The notes below the pieces were generated by a model. It was not told the origin of the DNA, made no database searches, and saw only the letters and a list, made by a program, of their open reading frames with translations. A program made the position numbers and the translations under genes. Positions 53,783-63,790 of a stretch of DNA of 64,000 nt are shown here, in pieces. The first letter of the stretch is position 1, and every line of letters starts with the position of its first letter. The DNA comes from Paenibacillus spiritus (GTDB lineage: Bacteria; Bacillota; Bacilli; Paenibacillales; Paenibacillaceae), in assembly GCF_008710135.1 (NCBI RefSeq), contig NZ_VYKK01000004.1:248001-312000 (forward strand). Direction: 5' to 3'.

Positions 53783-56008
53783 CTACTTCTTCGGCGGAAG
53801 CGGCTGGAACAGGATGTTGACCGGCAGGTTGCTGCCGGAAGCCGCCGTGAACTGAATTTCAACCGACTGCTCCACATCTCCCGTGCGCCAGAGCACGCTG
53901 TTCTGGTTCGGGGCGTCTACAGCGCCGGCATTCGGCGCTTGCACAAGAGTTCCATTGACCAGAAGCGGTCCCTGGTACTTGCCGCCGCGCGGATTCAGGG
54001 TAATGAGCGTGTTCGGAGCAACGCGGTTCAGCGTAATTTTGTATATGACCCCGAAGTTCCCCGAGTTGGAGGCATCGGTGCCCGAAAGAGCGTCGGTGCC
54101 GGTCAGGTTCGGGTCATCGGCGTTGTAGCCCAGCACCAGACGGGAAGGACTGAGGCCCAGCAGATCGTTGACTACGAGATTCCGGTTCGCGTCCGGGTAC
54201 GTGCCGCGGTTATGCACACCGTCCCGGTCAAGCAGCGGAAGCGTCGGCAGAACGGCCAGCGGGTCCTTGTTCGAATCTACCATAATAACCGAATACTGCA
54301 GCGGATAGTCGCTGAATACGTCGGCCAGCATCGAGATGACCTGACCCGGCTTCATGGTCACATTGTTGATAGTCGTCAGAACGGCCTTGCTCTCGCCCGG
54401 CTGCAGGACGATATTGCTCGCCGCGCTGCCGGTCTGCTTGCTCTGGAAATACGTCTCGATTGACTTCTTGCCGGTAGCCGTCGGAATATCAATCGGACCG
54501 CCGAAGCCGAGCGCCTGGGTATTCAGCGAAGCGGCATACAGATTATTGTTGGTGGCAATTACGTACATCTTCATGTTCGTGCTCATCGAATTCTTGTGGT
54601 GAACCATGATCCGGGTGTTGCCCATAGCCGTCTCCCGGTACACGATGCCTTCCGAGTATACCGTCTCGGGACTGTTGCTCCGGATCAGGGTTACCGGCTC
54701 CGACGAAGAAGTATAGGTGACCTTCGGCCAGTTCGGAACGGCTGCGCCGTTAATGACATAGAGATCGCCCAGCGGAACGAACAGCTTATTGAAATCTTCC
54801 TGATTATACATAACTTCGCTCGTAATATTGATAATCTTCTCATAAGTGCTGCTGAGCCCGTGGCTGTCGGTAACCGTCAGCTGAATCGGCACCTGGCCCG
54901 GGTTGAAGAAAGCGAGCGCCCGGTTAGACCAGCTCTCGGTCAGCGTATCGCCGTCCGGATCGGAGCTGGTATTGGTAATGGTAATCGGCTCCCCGATTTT
55001 GTATTCGTCTTTGTCTGTCGTGAACATAGCTACAGGCGGCCGGTTCGGGGTCTGAACCTGAATCGTTAACGTGTACGGATCGCTCCACTCCCCATTGGAA
55101 TCCTGCACCCAATAGCTGACCGTGTAAGCGCCGGGCTGAGCGAAGACATCCTGTCTTCCTTCCCAGCGTTCATTTGCAATAACGGCGCCGTTCGAGGCCG
55201 AAGAGGACGTTGTGTAAGTCACCGTCGTTTCGCCGGCGAAGATTTCACCCGGCTGTACCGTGAACGAGGCCTTCGGCTTGCTGGAGAGCGTCAGAATAAC
55301 GCGCTTCTGCACATTGTCTACCGTATAAGGTATGCCCAGCGCCTGGGTGATCGAAGTCAGCGGCACCATGAAAGTATTCTTGTATTGGTAAGCCGGGCCT
55401 TTCATCGCGGTCGGCTTGCCGTTCACCGTGTACATTTTGCTGTTGGTCTTGAACCGCAGCTCGTTGCCGTCCTTCTTGATAATCGTTTCCTTGGTCTTGT
55501 AATCATAGGTGAATTGCAGATTCAAGCGCTCGACCAGGGCACGAATCGCTATGTACGAGACGCCGTTCTTCACGGCCATCGGCTGGCCGGCCAGATACAG
55601 AGAGCCGTTCAGGTACATTTTGTTGCTGTTCATCATCAGCACAAGCTGGCCGCTCGCTGCCGAAGCCGCCGGCGTCACCGCATAAGGCGCTGCAGCGGGA
55701 GATGGCGCAGCCCCGGGAGAGGCGGACGGAGTGGCAGTAGCATTGACCGGCGCCGACGCGGATGGCGAGGCCGTGGCTGACGGCTCGGCGGACGAAGTGG
55801 CAGCCGGGCCTTCTGTTGCAGTTGGCGTTGGAGACGGAGAGACCGAGGCTTGCGGAGATGGACTGGCTTCCGTTCCCGTGACAGCAGCGGTCTGGAGACG
55901 GTCCGATGTGGACGAGGCTCCGGGTTCGGCCGCTGCGACCGCCGTAAGCGACACTGCGGTTTGTGAGACAACTAGTGCGGCAATGAGGGCAAGATTCTTC
56001 AGTTTCAT
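53783..56008 (-). CDS. Large secreted stalk-domain (copper amine oxidase N-type) and PKD-like surface protein
   Basis: 741 residues. A signal peptide (LALIAALVVSQTAVSLTAV) is followed by about 85 residues of Ser/Pro/Ala/Thr-rich linker, a stalk domain (about 118-245; MYLNGSLYLAGQPM, YIAIRALVERL, MVPLTSITQALG), one or two PKD/Ig-like domains (about 255-400; PPVAMFTTD, SSDPDGDTLTESWSN), and a C-terminal region of unknown fold with NPRGGKYQGPLLVNG. Stalk domains occur widely in Paenibacillus surface proteins. ATG 56008 is preceded by GAAGGAG and a leader hairpin. Ligand and role unknown. Confidence 0.85.
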   Translation of the reverse strand: MKLKNLALIAALVVSQTAVSLTAVAAAEPGASSTSDRLQTAAVTGTEASPSPQASVSPSPTPTATEGPAATSSAEPSATASPSASAPVNATATPSASPGAAPSPAAAPYAVTPAASAASGQLVLMMNSNKMYLNGSLYLAGQPMAVKNGVSYIAIRALVERLNLQFTYDYKTKETIIKKDGNELRFKTNSKMYTVNGKPTAMKGPAYQYKNTFMVPLTSITQALGIPYTVDNVQKRVILTLSSKPKASFTVQPGEIFAGETTVTYTTSSSASNGAVIANERWEGRQDVFAQPGAYTVSYWVQDSNGEWSDPYTLTIQVQTPNRPPVAMFTTDKDEYKIGEPITITNTSSDPDGDTLTESWSNRALAFFNPGQVPIQLTVTDSHGLSSTYEKIINITSEVMYNQEDFNKLFVPLGDLYVINGAAVPNWPKVTYTSSSEPVTLIRSNSPETVYSEGIVYRETAMGNTRIMVHHKNSMSTNMKMYVIATNNNLYAASLNTQALGFGGPIDIPTATGKKSIETYFQSKQTGSAASNIVLQPGESKAVLTTINNVTMKPGQVISMLADVFSDYPLQYSVIMVDSNKDPLAVLPTLPLLDRDGVHNRGTYPDANRNLVVNDLLGLSPSRLVLGYNADDPNLTGTDALSGTDASNSGNFGVIYKITLNRVAPNTLITLNPRGGKYQGPLLVNGTLVQAPNAGAVDAPNQNSVLWRTGDVEQSVEIQFTAASGSNLPVNILFQPLPPKK

Positions 56009-56039
56009 GGTATGACTCCTTCTGCTCCTAAAATATATA

Positions 56040-56095
56040 GGAACGATGAGGCCGGCGCTTATTGGCGCGTTGTTCGTTCTGGCCTTTATCGTTCC
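56040..56095 (-). promoter_or_regulatory. Leader hairpin of the stalk-domain gene
   Basis: Outer stem GGAACGAT/ATCGTTCC with an inner GGCC/GGCC pair and a GCGC/GCGC loop stem. It is followed on the minus strand by TATATATTTT, then the ribosome site and ATG. It resembles a transcription attenuator. No known riboswitch motif is recognised. Confidence 0.4.
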
Positions 56096-56098
56096 CTC

Positions 56099-56140
56099 AA
56101 AAACGCTGCCGCCCCGTTACAGGGCGGCAGGCCTTTTTTG
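56099..56140. terminator. Bidirectional hairpin between pflA and the stalk-domain gene
   Basis: Stem CTGCCGCCC/GGGCGGCAG with a 7-nt loop, T-rich on both strands (GTTTTTG on minus, CCTTTTTT on plus). The minus-strand reading would end residual pfl transcription. Confidence 0.6.
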
Positions 56141-56228
56141 ACATCAGATTTCCAGACCATGCAAAATCATAGTATTAGACGCTGGAAACAGGAAAAAGTT
56201 TCAGTCTCCCGGAAAATTGTCCCTACGC

Positions 56229-56251
56229 AAAAAAAGGATGGCTCCCATCCT
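56229..56251 (-). terminator. Terminator of the pflBA operon
   Basis: AGGATGG, 3-nt loop, CCATCCT, then a T-run on the minus strand. A second GATGG/CCATC pair lies directly upstream and could pair alternatively. About 86 bp after the pflA stop. Confidence 0.7.
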
Positions 56252-56336
56252 GGCAGATGGTTACCATCCTATAGCATTGTCGGTGAAGCAGCAAATCTGC
56301 GGTTCGGAGAGCAGCATGACTACGGCTGCCGCCCGC

Positions 56337-57074
56337 TTAGACCAAGGCCGTCTGTCTGCGGCCCTCTTCAATCAGCCGGTATGCCCGCTGGACTTCCTCT
56401 TCGGAAGGAGACGGCACGCCTTCCAGTTCATAGGTGCGGCCAAGCATTTCCCACTTATAGATGCCCATTTGATGGTAGGGAAGAATTTCAAACTTCTCTA
56501 CCCCGTTCAGGGTACCGATGAACCGGCCAAGGTTAAGGAGGTCTTCCTCTTTGTTATGAATGCCGGGAACATAGACGTGGCGAATCCACATTTTGCGGCC
56601 GTGGTCGGACAACCACCGGGCCAGACGCAGCGTCCGCTCATTCGACTTCCCGGTCAGCTTGATATGGGCTTCATCATCGATATGCTTCAGATCCAGCAGC
56701 ACAAGGTCCGTAACATCCAGCAGGTCCGTAATCTTGTCCCCTTCATTGTACCCGTTGCTGTCCAGGGTGGTATGCAGGTTCCAGCGCTTCTTGACTTCGC
56801 GGAAGAGCTGCTCGACGAACTTCGCCTGCAGCGTCGGTTCGCCCCCGGATACGGTCAGACCGCCGCCGGAAGATTTGTAATAGTGAATATATGGTTCAAT
56901 TTCCTTGACCATCTCATCGAGGGTAACTTCTCTTCCTTCATCCAGACCCCAGGTATCCGGGTTGTGGCAGTATTGGCATTTCAGGAGACAACCCTGCATG
57001 AACAGGACAAAACGGATTCCGGGTCCGTCAACGGTACCAAAGGTTTCAAGCGAATGAATACGGCCTTTAATCAT
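56337..57074 (-). CDS. pflA: Pyruvate formate-lyase activating enzyme
   Basis: 245-residue radical-SAM enzyme that installs the glycyl radical on PflB. The cluster motif is CLLKCQYCHNPDTW (Cys-x3-Cys-x2-Cys). Further signature VSGGEPTLQ. ATG 57074 behind AAGGATG. It follows pflB by 131 bp, with a hairpin in between, and is expressed under the pflB promoter. Confidence 0.97.
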   Translation of the reverse strand: MIKGRIHSLETFGTVDGPGIRFVLFMQGCLLKCQYCHNPDTWGLDEGREVTLDEMVKEIEPYIHYYKSSGGGLTVSGGEPTLQAKFVEQLFREVKKRWNLHTTLDSNGYNEGDKITDLLDVTDLVLLDLKHIDDEAHIKLTGKSNERTLRLARWLSDHGRKMWIRHVYVPGIHNKEEDLLNLGRFIGTLNGVEKFEILPYHQMGIYKWEMLGRTYELEGVPSPSEEEVQRAYRLIEEGRRQTALV

Positions 57075-57143
57075 CGGAGGTCATCCTTTCTGGACAATTC
57101 GCTGCTGATATCTAAAATTTTAACCAAATCACAACAAGACTTT

Positions 57144-57167
57144 ACCGCCCTTGCCTGCAAGGGCGGT
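57144..57167 (-). terminator. Hairpin between pflB and pflA
   Basis: Stem ACCGCCCTT/AAGGGCGGT with a 6-nt loop, 38 bp after the pflB stop. T content is low, so it may give partial termination or protect the pflB mRNA, allowing more pflB than pflA. Confidence 0.55.
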
Positions 57168-57205
57168 ATCCTCTTGGTTCATTCTATGAATGGCCGAACG
57201 GCTTC

Positions 57206-59467
57206 TTACATCTGGCCGTGGAAAGTACGGTTGATAACATCCAGCTGTTGTTCGCGGGTCAGCTTGATGAAGTTAACTGCATAACCCGATACACGGACAG
57301 TCAGCTGCGGGTAGTTCTCCGGATGATCCATGGCGTCCATCAGCTGTTCGCGGTTGAACACGTTGACGTTCAGGTGATGTCCTTTGCTGTGGAAGTATCC
57401 GTCCATCATCGCTACCAGGTTGGCCTTGCAGGATTCGTCATCCTTGCCCAGCGCCTTCGGAACGATCGAGAAGGTGTTGGAGATGCCGTCCAGGCTGTCT
57501 TCATACGGCAGCTTGGCAACGGAGCTCAGCGAGGCAAGAGCACCCTTCTTGTCGCGGCCGTGCATCGGGTTAGCGCCCGGTGCGAATGGTTCGCCCTTCT
57601 TGCGTCCGTCAGGAGTCGTACCGGTCTTCTTGCCATATACGACGTTGGAAGTGATTGTCAGCACCGATTGAGTCGGCAGGGAATCACGGTAAGTCTGGTG
57701 CTTGCGGATCATGCCCATGAAGGACTCAACCAGTTCAACGGCGATGCTGTCAACGGCATCGTCATTGTTGCCGTAGCAAGGGAACTCGCCTTCGGTTTCG
57801 AAGTCGATGGCAATGCCTTCTTCGTTGCGGATCGGTCTCACCTTCGCGTACTTGATTGCGCTCAGGGAGTCGGTAGCAACCGACAGACCGGCGATACCGC
57901 AAGCCATTGTACGAAGGATATCGCGGTCATGCAGCGCCATCTCGATGCGTTCGTAGGAATACTTGTCATGCATGTAGTGGATCACGTTGAGTGTATTGAC
58001 GTAAGTCTTAGCCAGCCATTCCATCATCGGCTTGAAGCGTTTCATGACTTCTTCGTAATCCAGCACGTCGGAAGTGATGCGCGGATATTCAGGACCTACC
58101 TGAGCGCCGGACTTCTCATCCACACCGCCGTTGATTGCGTACAGCAGCGCTTTGGCCAGGTTGGCGCGTGCGCCGAAGAACTGCATCTGCTTGCCGATCC
58201 GCATTGCGGATACACAGCAGGCGATACCATAGTCGTCGCCATAGATCGGACGCATCAGATCATCGTTCTCATACTGAATAGCGCTTGTTTCGATGGATAC
58301 CTTGGCGCAATATTTCTTGAACGCTTCAGGCAGCTGTTCGGACCAGAGGACTGTCAGGTTCGGTTCCGGAGCCGGGCCCAGGTTGTACAGCGTGTGCAGG
58401 AAGCGGAAGCTGTTCTTCGTTACGCGAGTTGTACCGTCAACCGACATCCCGCCGATCGATTCCGTAACCCAAGTCGGGTCGCCGCTGAACAGATCGTTGT
58501 AATCAGGAGTACGAAGGAACTTGACGATCCGAAGCTTCATTACGAAATGGTCAACCAGTTCCTGAGCCTGTTCTTCTGTCAGTGTGCCTTCTTCTACATC
58601 ACGTTGTACATAAATGTCCAGGAAGGAAGATACGCGGCCCAGAGACATAGCGGCGCCGTTCTGTTCCTTGATGGCTGCCAGATAGCCGAAGTATACCCAT
58701 TGGAAGGCTTCCTTGGCGTTAGTAGCCGGCTTGGAGATATCGAAGCCGTGCATAGCCGCCATTTCTTTCAGTTCGCCCAGAGCGCGAATCTGCTCGGACA
58801 GTTCTTCGCGGAGACGAATAACGCTCTCCGTCATGGAATCCACTTCAAGGTTAAGCAGTTCCTGCTTCTTGTCTTTAATAAGGAAATCAATTCCGTACAG
58901 AGCCACGCGGCGATAGTCGCCGATAATGCGGCCGCGGCCGTAAGCATCCGGAAGACCGGTAATGATGCCGGCTTTGCGGACGGCTCTCATCTCGCTTGTA
59001 TATGCATCAAATACGCCTTGGTTATGCGTTTTGCGGATATTCGTGAACATGTCGACAATGCTGCTCGGAAGTTCAAAGCCATAGGCCTTGGTAGCGTCGA
59101 TCATCATCTTGATGCCGCCGAACGGCTGGATGGAACGTCTGAACGGAGCGTCCGTCTGAACGCCTACGATCTGTTCCTTGTCCTTGTCGATGTAGCCCGG
59201 CTTGTGGGAAGTAATCGTGGATACCGTGTTGAGGTCCACATCCCATACGCCGCCTCTTTCTCTTTCTTCCTTGCTCAGCTGGGAAATAATCTTCCACAGT
59301 TCCTTTGTATTCTCAGTCGCGCCTGCGAGGAAAGCTTCGTCGCCATGGTACGGCTTGATGTTCGCTGCGATAAAATCGTTAACGTTAACTTTCTTGGACC
59401 ATTTTCCTTTGACAAAACCGCGCCAGCCCGGTTTGACATCCTGTACTTCTTTTTCAATCACCGACAT
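57206..59467 (-). CDS. pflB: Formate C-acetyltransferase (pyruvate formate-lyase)
   Basis: 753-residue glycyl-radical enzyme converting pyruvate and CoA to acetyl-CoA and formate without oxygen. Catalytic Cys pair in [13 protein letters not shown]; radical Gly in [10 protein letters not shown] near the C-terminus. ATG 59467 was chosen because GGAGGG is 7 nt upstream and longer readings run into the promoter. The promoter carries FNR-type palindromes. Together with pflA, adhE and fnr it forms the fermentation block. Confidence 0.98.
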   Translation of the reverse strand: MSVIEKEVQDVKPGWRGFVKGKWSKKVNVNDFIAANIKPYHGDEAFLAGATENTKELWKIISQLSKEERERGGVWDVDLNTVSTITSHKPGYIDKDKEQIVGVQTDAPFRRSIQPFGGIKMMIDATKAYGFELPSSIVDMFTNIRKTHNQGVFDAYTSEMRAVRKAGIITGLPDAYGRGRIIGDYRRVALYGIDFLIKDKKQELLNLEVDSMTESVIRLREELSEQIRALGELKEMAAMHGFDISKPATNAKEAFQWVYFGYLAAIKEQNGAAMSLGRVSSFLDIYVQRDVEEGTLTEEQAQELVDHFVMKLRIVKFLRTPDYNDLFSGDPTWVTESIGGMSVDGTTRVTKNSFRFLHTLYNLGPAPEPNLTVLWSEQLPEAFKKYCAKVSIETSAIQYENDDLMRPIYGDDYGIACCVSAMRIGKQMQFFGARANLAKALLYAINGGVDEKSGAQVGPEYPRITSDVLDYEEVMKRFKPMMEWLAKTYVNTLNVIHYMHDKYSYERIEMALHDRDILRTMACGIAGLSVATDSLSAIKYAKVRPIRNEEGIAIDFETEGEFPCYGNNDDAVDSIAVELVESFMGMIRKHQTYRDSLPTQSVLTITSNVVYGKKTGTTPDGRKKGEPFAPGANPMHGRDKKGALASLSSVAKLPYEDSLDGISNTFSIVPKALGKDDESCKANLVAMMDGYFHSKGHHLNVNVFNREQLMDAMDHPENYPQLTVRVSGYAVNFIKLTREQQLDVINRTFHGQM

Positions 59468-59593
59468 GCTAAATCCCTCCATATATTTATATGATTTGTA
59501 GAGTACGCGGGCTTGAAGGAAAATCCCGTGTCTCGCGATCCCACGTTGTAACAAATTTCACAATAACTTTTCCAATCGGGACCTTATATAAAC

Positions 59594-59666
59594 ATTTTAG
59601 TTTACTTTCCCAGTGAAGACTGTGATAAATATCACTATTATGCGATTTTTAGTGATATTTATCACG
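59594..59666. promoter_or_regulatory. pflB control region with two FNR-type boxes
   Basis: TGTGATAAATATCACT at 59621-59636 and AGTGATATTTATCACG at 59651-59666, centres exactly 30 bp (about three turns) apart. A minus-strand -10 TAAAAT at 59594-59599 places the first box at about -41.5, the class II activator position, and the second at about -71.5. Confidence 0.7.
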
Positions 59667-59720
59667 CCTTTTTGGGTCCCAATGGAATTGGCGCCCGAAG
59701 GCGCCAATCAGTGTGTCAGT

Positions 59721-62342
59721 TTAGTTCTCGAATCTTCCGTAGAAGGCATTGCGGTATACGTCAGCCAGTTCGCTAACAAGCGGCAGCTTCGGATTTGCAG
59801 TCGTGCATTGGTCTTCAAATGCGCGGTCAGCCAGGTAATCTACACGCGATTCAAAGTCTGCTGCATCAAAGCCCAGAGCCTGGAACGACTCTTCAATGCC
59901 GAGCTTCTTGTTCATTTCGCGGATGGCGTTGATCAGGCTTGTTACGCCTTCTTCCGTTGTACGGGCCGGCAGTCCCAGGATACGGGCGATTTCGGCATAC
60001 CGTTCGTCGGCCACGAAGTGGTTGTATTTCGGGAACGAAGCGAACTTCGTCGGTTTCTTCGCATTGTAGCGGATAACATGCGGCATCAGGATGGCATTGG
60101 TACGGCCGTGAGCGGTGTGGTACTGGCCGCCCCACTTATGAGCCAAGCTGTGGTTGATGCCCAGGAATGCGTTCGCGAATGCCATACCGGCCAGGGTCGA
60201 AGCGTTGTGCATCTTCTCGCGGGCTACGCGGTCACCGGTCAGAGCCGATTTCTCCAGATTGGCGAATACGAGCTGGATGGCTTTGATAGCCAGACCGTCC
60301 GTGTAGTCGCTGGCCATTACGGATACGTAAGCTTCGATGGCGTGTGTCAGAACGTCCATACCGGTATCGGCAACGGCGTTCTTCGGCAGGCTGTATACGA
60401 ACTCCGGATCAATGATGGCTACGTCTGGTGTAAGCTCATAGTCAGCCAGCGGATACTTGGTGTTGCCTCCGCCAGTCTTGTCGGTAATAACTGCGAAGGA
60501 AGTTACTTCCGAACCTGTACCCGAAGTCGTCGGAATAGCTACGAATTTCGCCTTAACGCCGAGCTTAGGATACTTGTAGACGCGTTTGCGGATATCCATG
60601 AACTTCTGCTTCAGGTTGTTGAAATCTTCGTTCGGGTATTCGTAGAACAGCCACATGCCCTTGGCAGCGTCCATCGGCGAACCGCCGCCCAGTGCGATGA
60701 TGCAGTCCGGCTGGAACCGGTTCATCATGGCAGTTCCCTTCTCAACCGTTGTCGTCGAAGGATCCGGTTCAACTTCGGAGAACACTTCGATGGCAACCGG
60801 AGTCTGCCGCTGACGGAGATAATGTTCTACTCTTTCTACATAGCCCAGTTTAACCATCATCGGGTCAGTGATGATTGCTACACGGGTAATGTCAGGCATT
60901 TTGGCGAGATATTGAGTGGCGCCTTTTTCAAAGTAGATTTTGTCCGGTACTTTAAACCATTGCATATTCACGGTACGACGATTCACCCTTTTCACGTTGA
61001 TCAGGTTGATGGCAGTAACGTTCTGCGATACGGAGTTGCGTCCGTAAGATCCGCAGCCCAGGGTCAGCGAAGCGATGTTCGTGTTATAGATGTCGCCGAT
61101 GGCACCGTGTGTCGATGGCGAGTTCACGAGAATACGTCCGGTCTGCAGACGGTGGGAGAACTTCATGATTACTTCTTCGTTGTTGGAGTGGATCGCGGAG
61201 CTGTGGCCCATGCCTCCGAATTCAACGATCTGTGCCGCACGCTCAATACCCTGATCGGCATTCTTGACTTTGTAGCAAGCCAGTACCGGGCTCAGCTTCT
61301 CGGCGGACAGCGGGAATTTCGGTCCTACGCCTTCCAGTTCGGCTACGAGAATCTTCGTTCCGGCCGGAACCTGGATGCCGCACATTTCGGCGATCTTGAC
61401 AGCGGATTGACCGACGATAGCCGGGTTAACGGCACATTTCTCGGCGATCATTGCGCCGCTTGTCAGCTTGGCAGCTTCTTCCTTGTTCACGAAGTAGCAG
61501 CCGTTCGCAATCATCTTCTTCTTCACTTGGTCGAAGATAGCTTCTTCAATAATAACAGCCTGCTCGGATGCGCAGATCATGCCGTTGTCGAATGTCTTGG
61601 ACAGGATAATGTCGGTAACCGCCTGGTCGATGTCGGCGCTCTTCTCAATGAAGGCCGGAACGTTGCCGGGGCCTACGCCGAGAGCCGGTTTGCCGCAGCT
61701 GTAAGCGGCCTTGACCATTGCCGAACCGCCAGTTGCCAGAATCAGCGCAACGTCCTTGTTGTTCATCAGGGCGTTGGTCTTATCCATGGTCGGCATTTCG
61801 ATCCATTGGATACAGTTCTCAGGAGCGCCGGCCGCTACTGCTGCGTCATGCAGGATCTTCGCTGCTGCCGCGCTGCACTCTTGCGCCGACGGGTGGAAAC
61901 CGAATATAATAGGATTACGTGTCTTAGCTGCAATCAACGCCTTGAACATCGTGGTGGATGTAGGGTTGGTTACCGGTGTGATACCCATTACAATGCCGAC
62001 CGGCTCGGCAATCTTCTGGAAGCTGTCGTAAGGGTTATCTTCAATAACGCCTACTGTCTTGTCGTACTTGATGCCGTGCCAGATATATTCCGTTGCAAAG
62101 ATGTTCTTTGTGATTTTGTCTTCGTATACGCCGCGTCCCGTTTCTTCAACCGCCAGTTTCGCCAGATACATGTGCTTGTCGAGCCCGGCCAGTGCCATAG
62201 CATGTACGATCTTGTCGACTTGCTCTTGATCCAGGTTCATGTAGGCTTCCTGCGCCACCAACGCTTTATCTACCAAAGTCTGAATATACTCTTCAGCGGT
62301 AGGCTGCTTTACTTGGGCGGCCACTTCATTCTTAACTGCCAT
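59721..62342 (-). CDS. adhE: Bifunctional acetaldehyde-CoA/alcohol dehydrogenase
   Basis: 873 residues. The N-terminal aldehyde dehydrogenase domain has catalytic Cys in [12 protein letters not shown] and the C-terminal Fe-alcohol dehydrogenase domain has [14 protein letters not shown] and the metal His cluster in [16 protein letters not shown]. It converts acetyl-CoA to ethanol, recycling NADH. ATG 62342 lies after AGGAGG at 9 nt; a reading to 62387 overlaps the promoter. The protein forms filaments (spirosomes) in other bacteria. An FNR-type box lies upstream. Confidence 0.97.
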   Translation of the reverse strand: MAVKNEVAAQVKQPTAEEYIQTLVDKALVAQEAYMNLDQEQVDKIVHAMALAGLDKHMYLAKLAVEETGRGVYEDKITKNIFATEYIWHGIKYDKTVGVIEDNPYDSFQKIAEPVGIVMGITPVTNPTSTTMFKALIAAKTRNPIIFGFHPSAQECSAAAAKILHDAAVAAGAPENCIQWIEMPTMDKTNALMNNKDVALILATGGSAMVKAAYSCGKPALGVGPGNVPAFIEKSADIDQAVTDIILSKTFDNGMICASEQAVIIEEAIFDQVKKKMIANGCYFVNKEEAAKLTSGAMIAEKCAVNPAIVGQSAVKIAEMCGIQVPAGTKILVAELEGVGPKFPLSAEKLSPVLACYKVKNADQGIERAAQIVEFGGMGHSSAIHSNNEEVIMKFSHRLQTGRILVNSPSTHGAIGDIYNTNIASLTLGCGSYGRNSVSQNVTAINLINVKRVNRRTVNMQWFKVPDKIYFEKGATQYLAKMPDITRVAIITDPMMVKLGYVERVEHYLRQRQTPVAIEVFSEVEPDPSTTTVEKGTAMMNRFQPDCIIALGGGSPMDAAKGMWLFYEYPNEDFNNLKQKFMDIRKRVYKYPKLGVKAKFVAIPTTSGTGSEVTSFAVITDKTGGGNTKYPLADYELTPDVAIIDPEFVYSLPKNAVADTGMDVLTHAIEAYVSVMASDYTDGLAIKAIQLVFANLEKSALTGDRVAREKMHNASTLAGMAFANAFLGINHSLAHKWGGQYHTAHGRTNAILMPHVIRYNAKKPTKFASFPKYNHFVADERYAEIARILGLPARTTEEGVTSLINAIREMNKKLGIEESFQALGFDAADFESRVDYLADRAFEDQCTTANPKLPLVSELADVYRNAFYGRFEN

Positions 62343-62389
62343 GTCTCTCGTCCTCCTGTAAATTTGTGGTTGTTTCTCTCTACACATTG

Positions 62390-62433
62390 ATCATAACACA
62401 GCTTCTCCGTCTTGTATAGTGAAATCTTTCACA
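62390..62433. promoter_or_regulatory. adhE promoter with an FNR-type box
   Basis: AGTGAAATCTTTCACA at 62418-62433 is a TGTGA-N6-TCACT palindrome. A minus-strand -10 TATGAT at 62390-62395 puts its centre near -42, matching the arrangement at pflB. Confidence 0.6.
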
Positions 62434-62572
62434 AAGTATAAAATTTTTTTGCTTTCTTTTCAAAGCGCTTACATTTTAGTTCCGATACGTTTACTTCTTC
62501 CTCTGCAACGGCAGCGTATGATAACTCTTCCGGCTCGGCCCTTCTCCAGCGTACCTTATCGGGGTGTTCCAT
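62429..62572 (-). CDS. Possible 47-residue basic protein upstream of adhE
   Basis: ATG 62572 has GGGAG 6 nt upstream. The product is highly charged (HPDKVRWRRAEPEELSY ... KRFEKKAKKF). It ends at the adhE FNR box, so its 3' end overlaps a regulatory site. There is no recognised family. The 507-bp gap between adhE and fnr is otherwise regulatory sequence, and this reading frame could be chance. Confidence 0.3.
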   Translation of the reverse strand: MEHPDKVRWRRAEPEELSYAAVAEEEVNVSELKCKRFEKKAKKFYTL

Positions 62573-62848
62573 AGTACGCTCCCGGTTCCCAGGCATTCCT
62601 CTCATCCGTGGTTGCATCGTCTTTCGGCCACCCTGATTTTGCACCCTTATATAGAAGACAAAATCCTGTTCATGCGTTGGCGGGGGAGATTCAACTCGAC
62701 AGAATGGCCGGTCACCGCGCCCTGCATTAGTGAAAATAATCACAATGTTGAAAAATCGACACTTTTTCCGTGTCTTTTGTCACCCATTATGAGGAATTTC
62801 ATGTATAATTAATTTAAAATTTACTGAAAAACTGAGGGAATAAAGGGG

Positions 62849-63574
62849 ATGTCGATTATGAACGACCATTATAATGTTATCGAAGCCCACGGAAACACCA
62901 ACTGTTTCTCCGAACAGAACTTCAATCGGCTGCTGGTTACCATGAAAGAACGCGTCGTACCGGAAGGCTCCCACCTGTTCTGGGAAGGCGATTATTCCGA
63001 TAAGCTGTTCTATATCAAGCGGGGGCGCGTCAAGCTGACCAAGTCAACCGACGAAGGCAAGGAACTTATTCTGTATATGTACCAGACCGGCGATATGGTA
63101 GGCCAGGCCGATCCCTTCTTCAGCACCAAGCACAGCTTCACGGCCGAAGTGATTGAAGAAAGCGAAGTCGGTGTGATTGAGCATAAGGATCTGGAGATTC
63201 TGATCTGCCAGCACTGCGATTTTGCCATCGACTTCATGAAGTGGATGGGCATTCATCACCGGCTGACGCAGACCAAGTTCCGCGATCTGATGATGTACGG
63301 CAAACCGGGAGCGCTCTGCTCCACGCTTATTCGCCTCGGCAACACTTATGGCGAGAAGAATGGCGACTCCATCCTGATCAACAAAAAGATCACGCATACG
63401 GATCTCTCCAACATGATCGGAGCCACGCGCGAAAGTGTGAACCGGATGCTCAGCGACCTCCGCAAGAAGGACGCCGTCGAGTATGAGAACGGCATGATTG
63501 TCATCAAAGACCTTGGGATGCTCCAGGATATCTGCCACTGTGAACTTTGTCCCAACGAAATTTGCCGCATCTAG
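62849..63574 (+). CDS. fnr: Crp/Fnr family oxygen-sensing regulator Fnr
   Basis: 241 residues. Cyclic-nucleotide-like N-domain (HLFWEGDYSDKLFYIKRGRVKL) and C-terminal winged helix (THTDLSNMIGATRESVNRMLSDLRKK). The extreme C-terminus CELCPNEIC (Cys231, 234, 239) with Asp in KFRDLMM matches the B. subtilis-type Fnr that holds a 4Fe-4S cluster at its C-terminus, unlike E. coli FNR. ATG 62849 and 62858 are both possible. It should activate pflB and adhE through the nearby palindromes. A TATAAT lies at 62804-62809. Confidence 0.93.
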   Translation: MSIMNDHYNVIEAHGNTNCFSEQNFNRLLVTMKERVVPEGSHLFWEGDYSDKLFYIKRGRVKLTKSTDEGKELILYMYQTGDMVGQADPFFSTKHSFTAEVIEESEVGVIEHKDLEILICQHCDFAIDFMKWMGIHHRLTQTKFRDLMMYGKPGALCSTLIRLGNTYGEKNGDSILINKKITHTDLSNMIGATRESVNRMLSDLRKKDAVEYENGMIVIKDLGMLQDICHCELCPNEICRI

Positions 63575-63630
63575 TTCTTTCGGTTATTACCCCCTACTCA
63601 CCTCAGTGAAACGGACCGTTTCAAAAAAAT

Positions 63631-63660
63631 TCGGCGCCCTTATCGGGCGCCCTTTTTTTG
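63631..63660 (+). terminator. Terminator of fnr
   Basis: Stem GGCGCCC/GGGCGCC with loop TTATC followed by seven T residues, about 60 bp after the fnr stop. The following 130 bp before nadE contain no other recognised element. Confidence 0.85.
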
Positions 63661-63790
63661 TCCGGTTATTTCCCCTCCTTAACGGGGTACTAAGAATAGA
63701 AAAGAGCCTTTGATTTATGCTAAATTGGATAAAGCGTCAAAAGACCGACCATCTTAATCTGCGGACTATGAAGAAGAGGACTGGTGAACC

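Noticed and set aside
57218..59494. Long plus-strand open frame of about 750 codons opposite pflB
   Set aside because: Antisense shadow of a highly biased gene; no ribosome site, no domain sense, while pflB is unmistakable.
59613..62390. Plus-strand open frame of over 900 codons opposite adhE
   Set aside because: Shadow frame. The translation is rich in Cys, His and Arg without recognisable domains, and adhE occupies the other strand.
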